Part shown: positions 1 to 7,817 of the stretch, piece by piece
How positions within the stretch are numbered: the first letter of the stretch is position 1
How the letters are laid out: every line of letters starts with the position of its first letter
The notes under the pieces: generated by a model
Told to the model about the DNA's origin: nothing
The model's database searches: none
Seen by the model: only the letters and a program-made list of their open reading frames with translations
Source of the DNA: an uncultured bacterium
GTDB lineage: Bacteria; Desulfobacterota; Desulfobulbia; Desulfobulbales; Desulfobulbaceae
NCBI GenBank assembly: GCA_903842475.1
Contig: CAIMMA010000340.1
Coordinates: 1-21,636 of the forward strand
DNA: 21,636 nt
Direction of reading: 5' to 3'
Translations under genes and position numbers: made by a program

Positions 1-1
1 C

Positions 2-3000
2 AAACGGGCGCGGGCGGTCTATCCGCAAGTGATGGTGCCGCACCTCATAGCCTTGGCCGAGGAGGCGCACAAGGCGGTGACCGGGCCGCAGGAGATGGTC
101 AAGGAACTGATGGAATTGCAACGCGGCCTGGAGGAATTGCGCGGCAGTGCCCTGGGTATCGATTTGGCCCAGGAGGTGGGGCAACGGGCGGCGGCAGCGG
201 CCGATCCGCGCCTGCTTACCCCATTGCCGGATATGTCCACCGAGCGGCAGAAGCAGTTGGCCGAGGGCAAGTACCTCATCCAGGCCACGCAAACCTACAA
301 GGAGATGGTGCAGACCGCCGGTGAACTGCGCACCAATGTGGCCGAGAAAACCGGCCTGACCATGGCCCCGGTGCTGCATTTCAGCTTCTCCGGCGACTAC
401 CTTCAGGATGGGCTGCGGCACCAGCAATCGCGGCGAGGTTTTGCCATGGACACCGCCCGGGTGGTGCGTGATGTATCCACCATTAAGCGCGGCCCACCTC
501 TGCTGGACGATGAAACCGACCGTCAGGCCCTGGGGATCCTGGCCGAGGTCGTCTATCCCGAACGCGGGGCGCTGGATGCCGGCAACCAGGCCACTGTCGC
601 CGATAATTCAGGCCGGCCCGAGGATGATCTCAAGGCGCCGCAGAGCTCCAAGGATTCGATCTTTCATGGGCAGTATGGCAAAGCCTTGGAAAAGGTGCGG
701 GCACTGTATCTGAAAACCGCGGATCTTAAAAAAATAATCGAGGCCGGTGCCGAGATCGTTCCCCACCAGAGTGTGCTCAAGGCTGGCGAGCCGGTGTTTC
801 TGGAACTGCGTTTTAAGGAGGAGAAACTGCGCAAACTGGTCAATGAGCGGGCGATCACTTTCCGCTGGAATGCCAACAACCTGCGCGCCACCTTCTCCGA
901 ACCGACCACCACCAAAACCAGCTTCACCACGCCTGAGGAGGGCAAGGTGACGGTGGGGGTGGTGTTTGTGCTTGCTGGCACCGATCCGCCGGTGACCGCA
1001 GAGATCCGGAAGAAACTGGAAGTAGCCGAGGGACGGCCCGATGTGGTGCTGGCTATCTCGCCGCGCCAGGCCAAGCCCGGCGCCAAGGTGATGGCCGGAG
1101 TGCGGCCGCGCGGCAAGCTCGCCTCCCAGGATTTGGAATATGCCTGGCGCTGCCAGAACTGTGCCCTGGAACAATTCGACGGAATAGTGGTCAAATTGAT
1201 TGCCCCCAAGGAGGGCACGGCCACGGTGACCTGTGCGGTGAGCCAGGTGGCGGCCGATGGCAGCAAGTACCCCCTGACCGAAATCTCCGGCGAGGTCACC
1301 GTTTTGGCCCCTCCCGACAAGACCAAGCAACCGGTTGCCAACCAACCGCAGACAGATCCACCGAACAACACGCCCGGCAAAGGCCAGGAGGAGAAGGAAA
1401 CTGGTCCAGGGACTTTTACCGATACCACTGGCAGCAGTCTGCCTACCTCCGGACTGAACAGCACCATTCTCGGCACCTCCCGGCCACCTGACCCCAGACC
1501 GGTTGATAGTCCCACCGCCTCTGGCAGCATGCCTGGAGAATCGGGATACTCGACGTCAGCGACCGGGAAATCCTTCGCATCATCCGCTACCATGAACGCA
1601 CCGCCTGCCTTCCCCGGTTTCACCATCTCCGCCTCCGGCCCCTGGGAAGGAACATCGGACGCCAAAGGCTTCTCCGCCAAACGTAAGGAGGCGGTACTGA
1701 TGTCGGCGGGATGCAAAGGCAACGACTGCAAGGCCTCGGTAAACGCAAGTGTCGAGGTGCGCCAATGCGAGTCGTTCTGCGCTAAAAGCCCGCAGGAACT
1801 GGAGGCCTCGCTGCGCAACGGCATGGATCAGCGCGGCGAGATCCGCGCCGTCTCGGCCAGTGGTTTCCAAGGGTATGTCATCTTCCACAAAGCGCGCATC
1901 GACTACCGCTGCCCCTACCTGGATTTCTGCTGGGTCGATGCCGGCGGCGCCTACAGCGGTTTCGTGCGCGGCGCCATCATGCGCGACGGCCTGGTTTTCT
2001 CCATTAGCGGCGGTTCCGGCGGCACCGGCGTTATCTGGGGGCATGTCAATACCACCTGGAGCCGCAACGATACGCAATTCCTCGATAGCGAAGCCAATGC
2101 AGCCATGAACGAGATGATGGGCATGATCGCTTCGTTGCGCATCGGTACGCCCGCGTTCAAATCCGATGGCACCCCGGCCACCAATAAGACCTTTAGCGCC
2201 GAGGAGAGCAAGCCGCTGGCGGTACAGATCAGCTCCGACAAGCAAAGCCTGGGCATCAATGGCATTGTCACGCTCAAGGCTGTGGTTGAGGGCGGCAAAT
2301 CGCCCTACACCTGCGCCTGGACCGGGCCAGTGCCGCCGGCGCAGGTCAAGGCCGAATCCGTGCAGGTGCAGGCTCCGGCCAAGATGACCGGCTCATCGCT
2401 GGCTTTTGGGGTGACCGTCACCGACGCGGCAGGCAAAAGTGCCTCAACCACCTTCAACCTGCCGCTTTCCAATCTTACCTTGGCCCTGAAAAAAATCTCT
2501 CCCACTGAAGCCAAGGTGCCGGTGGGCGGCTTGGTTGCCTTGCAGGCCAGCCTGAGCGAGGGAGGCAAACCGGCGGATACTTCGAAATATGTCATCCGCT
2601 GGGAGCCCTCCACCGAGGTCCGCTTTGCCAAGGCCGAGGGTGCCGGAGTGCTGACCAACAGTGCTACCCTGCTGAGGCCGGGCAAGGCCAAGTTGTGGGC
2701 CGTGGCCCTGGCCAAGGAGGGGGCGACGCTGTCCACGGTAGCGGAGTCTTCCCAGATCGAGGTCGAGGTTATCGGCCCGACCCTGGCGCTGACGGCAACA
2801 CCCACTGATCCGCTACCCGGCCAGGAGGTGATAATCCGCGCCAGCGAAACGCCAAAGATGACTGACCAGGATTGCTCCTACTTTTGGGAGGACAGCCAGG
2901 GCGGTGCCTTCAGTGGCTCTGCCGCTGATCCCCGCAGCTACAGCCTGACGCTGAAGGGCGATCAGCCGATACGCGTCACCGCCCGGCTCAAGGGCAAGGC

Positions 3001-4690
3001 CGGTGGCGAGGAACTGGCCGCGCAAACCCTGACCCTGACGCCCAAGAAGGTGCAGGTCAAGATTGCCAATCTCGGCCATGCCTGGGGCGGCGAGACCACC
3101 AAACCAAGCATCTGGAAACCCGGCGTTGGTACGGTCAAGCTGGATAAGGAGATCGTCGCCGGCATGGATGTGGGCTTCCGCGCCGATGTCATGCCGCTGC
3201 CCGAAGGCCGCAACCTGCGCTACGCCTGGAGTGTCGGCGAGGGGAGCAGTCTGAGCGGCGGATCAGCCAGCCGCGAGACGCGTGCCCAGCGCTCCACACC
3301 GGGCAGTCTGGAAATCCGGGTTGAGGTGCGCGATCAGAACAATGTCCTGCTGGGAAAAGACGCCACCAGCGTCCAAGTAACAGTCTCCCAGGAGGCGATC
3401 AAACAGGGGGCGCAGAAAGGCGGCGAGACCGAGAAGCTGGCCGCCGAGGCCAAGGCGGCCTGGAGCAGCGGCGATGTGGACACCGCCTGCACCAAGGCCA
3501 AGGCAGTGCTCGCGGCTGATCCCAAACGCAGCGATCTGGCCCTCTACTGTACGCAGCGCGAGAAACTGGTCAAGCTTACCCAACAGGCCAAGGCGCAGAT
3601 GGCGACGGCCATCGGCAAAGAGCACACCCCGGCTGGAAAAGCGGCCCAAGACAAGGCCAAGGCCATCCTCACCGAGGCTAAAACCATCAATGCCAAGTAT
3701 CCGCCGCTGGTGGAAACGGAAAAGGAGTTGATCTCCAGCTCCGACAAACGTGCCAAACAGGAGGCCGCCTGCACCATGACCATGGACGAGGCAACCCTCT
3801 CCTTCAACCAGGGCGACAAAAAACGAGCCAAGCTGCTCTTTGAATCGGTGGCCAACCAGGGCTGCACCAGCGGTTGCAAGGCCCTGTTCCAGATCGGCCA
3901 GATCCGCAAGGAGGAAAAGGATCTCAAGGGCGCGGCCGAGGCTTATGCCAAGGCAGCGGCCTGCGAGCCGAACAGCAAGGAGTATGCCGAGGCAGCCAAA
4001 CGGGCCAAGCAGGAGGCGGCTCAGCCTCCGCAAGCCAGTCCAACCCAGCCGGTGGCGCCGCCGACAACACCGGCAGCAACATCGCCATTACCGCAGACAT
4101 TGCCATCGACAACGCCGCAATCGGGGCAAAAAGGCCAGGTGGCGCAACCGGTAGCGCAAACCATGCCGCAACCCCAGCAGCAGGTCATCCAGGGCAAACC
4201 GACCACCGCGCCGGGGCCGCAATCCCTTGGCGCCCCGACGAATCAGCCGATAGCCACGGCCGCAACGCCTCCAACCGGGCAGACCATATCAAAACCGGTG
4301 GCGCAAACCGTACCGGCCACCCCAACCGCACCGACAACAGCGCCACAACCACCTGCCAAGGGTGTGACACTGGCCGGGAAATACAGCGGTTCGCTGTCGG
4401 CACCGCAGTTAACCACCTTTGCCGAGGTCAGCCTCACTGTTACTCCCTCGGCGGCAGGTGGCGGCCAGGTAACCGGCCGGGTTATCTGTGAAAAGCTCGA
4501 GGTCGGCCGATTGGAAGGCACTGTCGACACCCAAGGCCGTGTCAACCTCACCGTGCGGGGCGGCAAGGATTACGCCGAGGTCACCGGCACCTTCATCGGA
4601 AAACTCGATGCCACCACCGGTCAAGGTAAGTGGCGGGCAGCAGATGGTAAGGAGAAGGGCGAGGGCACCTGGTCGGTGCAGGCCAAATAA
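2..4690 (+). CDS. Giant multidomain Ig/PKD-like and TPR-like protein, 5' end outside window
   Basis: The frame is open to the left edge, so the true start is probably upstream; the first start inside is GTG at 29 (1553 residues from there, used for numbering). The product is not recognised as a named family. Residues 1-110 are helical and charged. Beta-rich Ig/PKD-like segments lie at about 245-430, 728-815, 818-915, 917-1005 and 1007-1120. A Ser/Thr/Pro linker (430-530) precedes a compact domain (530-710) with six cysteines (562, 567, 580, 584, 628, 634), suggesting disulfides and export. Residues 1130-1330 are Ala/Lys-rich helices resembling degenerate TPRs, including the pattern KGAAEAYAKAAACEPNSKEY. 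A Pro/Thr/Gln linker (1332-1445) carries two PVAQT-type repeats and leads to a C-terminal beta domain (1448-1553). The exported location is inferred. It is GC-rich, unlike the next seven genes. An adhesin-like or scaffold role is possible but unproven. Confidence 0.8.
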   Translation, partial: KRARAVYPQVMVPHLIALAEEAHKAVTGPQEMVKELMELQRGLEELRGSALGIDLAQEVGQRAAAAADPRLLTPLPDMSTERQKQLAEGKYLIQATQTYKEMVQTAGELRTNVAEKTGLTMAPVLHFSFSGDYLQDGLRHQQSRRGFAMDTARVVRDVSTIKRGPPLLDDETDRQALGILAEVVYPERGALDAGNQATVADNSGRPEDDLKAPQSSKDSIFHGQYGKALEKVRALYLKTADLKKIIEAGAEIVPHQSVLKAGEPVFLELRFKEEKLRKLVNERAITFRWNANNLRATFSEPTTTKTSFTTPEEGKVTVGVVFVLAGTDPPVTAEIRKKLEVAEGRPDVVLAISPRQAKPGAKVMAGVRPRGKLASQDLEYAWRCQNCALEQFDGIVVKLIAPKEGTATVTCAVSQVAADGSKYPLTEISGEVTVLAPPDKTKQPVANQPQTDPPNNTPGKGQEEKETGPGTFTDTTGSSLPTSGLNSTILGTSRPPDPRPVDSPTASGSMPGESGYSTSATGKSFASSATMNAPPAFPGFTISASGPWEGTSDAKGFSAKRKEAVLMSAGCKGNDCKASVNASVEVRQCESFCAKSPQELEASLRNGMDQRGEIRAVSASGFQGYVIFHKARIDYRCPYLDFCWVDAGGAYSGFVRGAIMRDGLVFSISGGSGGTGVIWGHVNTTWSRNDTQFLDSEANAAMNEMMGMIASLRIGTPAFKSDGTPATNKTFSAEESKPLAVQISSDKQSLGINGIVTLKAVVEGGKSPYTCAWTGPVPPAQVKAESVQVQAPAKMTGSSLAFGVTVTDAAGKSASTTFNLPLSNLTLALKKISPTEAKVPVGGLVALQASLSEGGKPADTSKYVIRWEPSTEVRFAKAEGAGVLTNSATLLRPGKAKLWAVALAKEGATLSTVAESSQIEVEVIGPTLALTATPTDPLPGQEVIIRASETPKMTDQDCSYFWEDSQGGAFSGSAADPRSYSLTLKGDQPIRVTARLKGKAGGEELAAQTLTLTPKKVQVKIANLGHAWGGETTKPSIWKPGVGTVKLDKEIVAGMDVGFRADVMPLPEGRNLRYAWSVGEGSSLSGGSASRETRAQRSTPGSLEIRVEVRDQNNVLLGKDATSVQVTVSQEAIKQGAQKGGETEKLAAEAKAAWSSGDVDTACTKAKAVLAADPKRSDLALYCTQREKLVKLTQQAKAQMATAIGKEHTPAGKAAQDKAKAILTEAKTINAKYPPLVETEKELISSSDKRAKQEAACTMTMDEATLSFNQGDKKRAKLLFESVANQGCTSGCKALFQIGQIRKEEKDLKGAAEAYAKAAACEPNSKEYAEAAKRAKQEAAQPPQASPTQPVAPPTTPAATSPLPQTLPSTTPQSGQKGQVAQPVAQTMPQPQQQVIQGKPTTAPGPQSLGAPTNQPIATAATPPTGQTISKPVAQTVPATPTAPTTAPQPPAKGVTLAGKYSGSLSAPQLTTFAEVSLTVTPSAAGGGQVTGRVICEKLEVGRLEGTVDTQGRVNLTVRGGKDYAEVTGTFIGKLDATTGQGKWRAADGKEKGEGTWSVQAK

Positions 4691-4893
4691 GTTGAAATTT
4701 ACATTTCCAGGCTGACCTGACTGGCGGGATTGGGTTATTTATTCATACCGATCTTCATCCTTCCCGACTGTTGAAGTAAATTGCTGTTGACCGATTGATG
4801 ACACTAACAACCATGAAAGTTGAGATCGAATTCGTCGCTGGAATATGTCTTCATGGGATTTGCCGATCTTCCCTTCAACCCTAGATTGAAATA
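4691..4893 (+). promoter_or_regulatory. Intergenic region likely to hold the promoter of the seven-gene operon
   Basis: This 203-base gap is the only long space before the run of seven + strand genes, so a promoter is expected here by layout. It is AT-richer than the upstream gene. A TTGACC at 4787-4792 and a TTGAAG at 4771-4776 could be -35 elements, but neither has a good -10 at the right spacing. A short inverted repeat (GAAAT at 4694-4698, ATTTC at 4703-4707) follows the preceding stop without a T tract, so it is not a convincing terminator. No riboswitch was recognised. Confidence 0.3.
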
Positions 4894-6498
4894 ATGAAAT
4901 TCAAAGTACTTGCTCGAACATTTTATGTATTTATTTTGATAGTGAATTTTTGCGGGCCAATTTTTGCCGGTGAGCAGGAGGGAAAACAACCATCACTCCC
5001 GGATGACGTCATCTTGCCCATGCCAAAGGGCAGAACCATGGCCTTCAGGCCGGTCTGCATTGGCGAGGGAAAAGGGTCGTATGCCTGGAAGAGATTCCGA
5101 GTGGGAGATCCTGCCGGCGGGTACAAGGAAACCCCTACCGGAGTCGCATTAGGTGGTGCTTTCAAGGTGCAACAAGGTGCAGGGGAAGAGTGGTGTTACT
5201 ATATCGGCAAAAATGAAGTTTCCGAAGATCAATTGTTTGCCATCGCTCAGTCGTCAAAAGAATTTGAGAACAGCCAACTTCCAGCCCGGAATATTTCCTG
5301 GTTTGAAGCTGAGGACTTCATCAGGAAATATAACGAATGGCTGTATGAAAACGCTCCGAAAAATATTCCTGAGTATGGCGGGGTTCCTGGTTATTTACGC
5401 CTCCCTACAGAATTGGAATGGGAATTTGCCGCCCGTGGCGGAAGCAAGGTGGATAGCGCCCAATTTGACAGGAAAACTTCTTATCCCGAAGACAATCTAA
5501 CTGAATTCGAATGGTACGCAGGGCCGAAGTCTTCCCACAACAAGGTTAAAAAAGTTGGCATTCTTAAGCCGAATGTTTTGGGGATCCATGACATGCTCGG
5601 CAATGTCGCGGAAATGACCGGAACGCTCTATCAAGTTGAGTATTACCAGGGGCGCAGTGGTGGTTTTGTTGCCAAAGGTGGGCATTTTCTCTCTGATGCC
5701 AAGCAACTACGCTCATCGCTCCGAACTGAACAGGAATTATATGCTCTTGATTCCAAGACCAGCAAGATGGTGCCGGGAAGAAAAGAAACCCTTGGCTTTC
5801 GCATCGTAATCTCATCACTCGTTTTCCCTAATCGTCAGGTGAGCTCCCAGATGAGCGATGATTGGGAAGCATACCGCCAGGGGCTTGCGCAAACACTACC
5901 TGCCGCTGTCTCGACCAGTCCGACCAGTGCCAAGACCCAGGTATCAGGTACCGATGCGACCACACACCTAAAACGGTTACGGGACGAACTTGCCAAAACC
6001 GGTTCACTTCCGGGTAACGTTCAGCAGGAACTGGACCTCTTGACCGCATCGCTTGATGATATCCAATTCACCATAAAACAAGCCGAGAATGATTCAGCCT
6101 ACGCTTGGGTCAAAATTGGTGGCGAGCAGGCCTATTTCATCCATAAGGAGGCAAAAAAGCTGCCGATTCTGGAAGAACTGATTCGGTCGGCTCAAGGTGC
6201 TCAACGTGTCGAAGTGGTGGAGAAATACAAGGAGCGTGAAACCGAGATTAAACTCAATATCGACCAGGCTATTTCTTCCTATACGGAATCGATACGGCAG
6301 TTGGGCGCAACGGCTTGCCTGGCGGTAGCCGATGGTTTTGAGCGGTACGCGCAGTTTCTGAAAACGCGTAATGCCGACTTTCAGATCAAGGTGCTTGAGG
6401 TGGTCCGGCGGCATGCTGGTGAGTACATCAAGGTCAAGCGCACCGATGACGAAAATTGGAAAAAGGAACTGTTGACAGCGGGGACCGTTAAGAATTGA
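4894..6498 (+). CDS. Secreted FGE/SUMF1-fold protein, TagR-like, non-catalytic
   Basis: It is a 534-residue exported protein. Residues 1-25 form a signal peptide (hydrophobic 11-24, likely cleavage after FA). The FGE-sulfatase/SUMF1 fold spans about 85-308, with hallmarks ISWFEAEDFI (134-143), YLRLPTELEWEFAARGG (167-183), NVLGIHDMLGNVAEMT (227-242), KGGHFLSD (261-268) and LGFRIV (300-305). The paired cysteines that make true formylglycine-generating enzymes catalytic are absent from the GG(S/H)-LR segment, so it is probably a binding or signalling member. Residues 345-534 are helical and charged, possibly coiled coil. In T6SS of Pseudomonas, TagR has this fold and acts in the periplasm upstream of PpkA; the neighbouring vWA, ABC ATPase and FtsX genes suggest the same kind of role here. 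No clear Shine-Dalgarno precedes the ATG; the start was chosen because the signal peptide follows it immediately. Confidence 0.85.
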   Translation: MKFKVLARTFYVFILIVNFCGPIFAGEQEGKQPSLPDDVILPMPKGRTMAFRPVCIGEGKGSYAWKRFRVGDPAGGYKETPTGVALGGAFKVQQGAGEEWCYYIGKNEVSEDQLFAIAQSSKEFENSQLPARNISWFEAEDFIRKYNEWLYENAPKNIPEYGGVPGYLRLPTELEWEFAARGGSKVDSAQFDRKTSYPEDNLTEFEWYAGPKSSHNKVKKVGILKPNVLGIHDMLGNVAEMTGTLYQVEYYQGRSGGFVAKGGHFLSDAKQLRSSLRTEQELYALDSKTSKMVPGRKETLGFRIVISSLVFPNRQVSSQMSDDWEAYRQGLAQTLPAAVSTSPTSAKTQVSGTDATTHLKRLRDELAKTGSLPGNVQQELDLLTASLDDIQFTIKQAENDSAYAWVKIGGEQAYFIHKEAKKLPILEELIRSAQGAQRVEVVEKYKERETEIKLNIDQAISSYTESIRQLGATACLAVADGFERYAQFLKTRNADFQIKVLEVVRRHAGEYIKVKRTDDENWKKELLTAGTVKN

Positions 6499-6574
6499 TC
6501 AGCAACAGTACGCATTACAGGAACGCGAAACATTGCAATGACAATCACCGAATATTTTAATGGAGGAAACCATC

Positions 6575-7243
6575 ATGATGAAGAAGTGCGCTCTAGCTGT
6601 AACTTTGATTTTTACGCTTTCCATTATCAGTGGGTGTACCAATATTAAAGACGATAGCACTCGAACTAAAACGGAAAGTACTCTGCTTGGCACAGGAATT
6701 GGTGCTGCTGTTGGTGCTGGACTCGGGGCAATACTCGGTGGAGATAAAGGGGCACTGGTAGGAGCTGGAATAGGAGCAGCTCTAGGTGCAGCCGGTGGGT
6801 ATGCCTATGGCGACCATGTCGCTGGCCAAAAAAAGAACTACGCCAGTACAGAGGATTGGCTTGATGCTTGTGTGGCTGATGCCCAAAAAGCGAATCAAGC
6901 AATGACCGCGTATAACCAAGAGTTAAACTCGCAGATAGTGACTCTTCAAAATGACACAGCCACGCTCAAGGAAAAGTATAAGACGGCAAAAACCAGGCAA
7001 GACAAGCTGAAAGAGAAACAAAGTGAAGTGGATCAATTGCTGGCTAAAGCAAACACTCAACTTGATTCGGCTAAAAAAGAGCTTGAAGCGCAGCAGTTTG
7101 TGGCAGGTGAAGCAAAAAAGGAAAATAAAAATGCTTATGCCGTCACTTTGGATAGTGAAGTGGAGGGGCTGAAAGCGAATATCACTGAACTAGAAAAACG
7201 GACAAAAGACTTGGCTTCTCTGTCTGCAAGCATGTCTGTGTAG
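6575..7243 (+). CDS. Glycine-zipper lipoprotein with coiled-coil C-terminus
   Basis: An in-frame ATG exists at 6560, but GGAGG at 6562-6566 lies 8 bases before the ATG at 6575, which is therefore the better start (222 residues). A lipoprotein signal runs from residue 1 to a good lipobox, ISGC, with the lipidated cysteine at 21; the next residue is Thr rather than Asp, which suggests outer-membrane sorting. Residues about 37-79 are a glycine zipper of repeated GxGxG/GxxxG steps, able to insert in or pack against a membrane. From about residue 100 to the end the chain is Lys/Glu/Gln-rich and predicted to be coiled coil. It may be the counterpart of the outer-membrane lipoprotein TagQ, but this is by position and lipidation only. 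It begins 76 bases after the FGE-like gene and ends 18 bases before the next gene. Confidence 0.85.
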   Translation: MMKKCALAVTLIFTLSIISGCTNIKDDSTRTKTESTLLGTGIGAAVGAGLGAILGGDKGALVGAGIGAALGAAGGYAYGDHVAGQKKNYASTEDWLDACVADAQKANQAMTAYNQELNSQIVTLQNDTATLKEKYKTAKTRQDKLKEKQSEVDQLLAKANTQLDSAKKELEAQQFVAGEAKKENKNAYAVTLDSEVEGLKANITELEKRTKDLASLSASMSV

Positions 7244-7261
7244 ATAAGAGGAGAAAAGAAG

Positions 7262-7756
7262 ATGAAATGGGTACAAAAGGCTTTGTTACTGTTTTGCGTA
7301 GCTGTCTTGCAATTCGGCTGTGCTGGGCAAACTTCAGACCCGCGGCAGGGTGGATTATTTAGCTACAATCCCGAGGCCTATGAACAGCGGGCACAAGAAA
7401 GAAAAGAGCGCCTTGCCGCTATTGAACAGGGCAATCAGTCTCTTCGATCCGAATCTTCCAAGCTTGAAACGGAGAAAACCACCAGTCTAAAGAATAAGGA
7501 GTCTGCGGGGAGAGAGTTGCAAGCCATTTCGGCCTCTGTTTCCTCAATGGACAAAAATATCAGATCTGTACAGGCCAAAACAGCCGCCCAGAAAAACGAG
7601 CAACAACGCATCCTTGCGGAACTCAATACGATAAAGTCCGCAACCAAGCGGACTGATAATATTGATGATCCGGAAGAGAAAAGACTTGAAATAGAGCGAC
7701 TGAAAAAACGGCGTGACGACTTGGAGAAGGAAGCGGCAAATCTCATGAAACTGTAA
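7262..7756 (+). CDS. Small coiled-coil probable lipoprotein
   Basis: This is a 164-residue protein of unknown function. AGGAG at 7249-7253 sits 8 bases before the ATG. Residues 1-20 form a lipoprotein-type signal ending LQFGC, with the candidate lipidated cysteine at 20; the lipobox is imperfect because Gln stands at -3, but the hydrophobic stretch, the Gly at -1 and the following AGQ are otherwise typical. Almost all of residues 38-162 is charged and heptad-like (Glu, Lys, Arg, Gln), consistent with a long coiled coil. The pairing with the preceding lipoprotein, which also ends in a coiled coil, suggests the two could interact. No catalytic motif is visible. Confidence 0.8.
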   Translation: MKWVQKALLLFCVAVLQFGCAGQTSDPRQGGLFSYNPEAYEQRAQERKERLAAIEQGNQSLRSESSKLETEKTTSLKNKESAGRELQAISASVSSMDKNIRSVQAKTAAQKNEQQRILAELNTIKSATKRTDNIDDPEEKRLEIERLKKRRDDLEKEAANLMKL

Positions 7757-7817
7757 GTGAGAAGGTCTTATCCTTCCACGGTTTAGCTGCCCCAAAAAAC
7801 ATTGGCATTATCCCTTC

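Noticed and set aside
664..1824. 386-codon open frame on the - strand
   Set aside because: Mirror frame of the giant GC-rich gene; no motif, no ribosome site, and the sense frame is clearly coding.
3874..4491. 205-codon + strand frame with Gly/Gln/Asn-rich translation
   Set aside because: Out-of-frame reading of the TPR-like and Pro/Thr linker part of the giant gene.
4894..6498. A functional formylglycine-generating enzyme
   Set aside because: No cysteine in the active-site segment and no sulfatase gene nearby.
7741..7775. Hairpin GAAGG/CCTTC after the small lipoprotein gene as a terminator
   Set aside because: The stem is only 5 base pairs and no T run follows; the protease gene downstream probably belongs to the same transcript.
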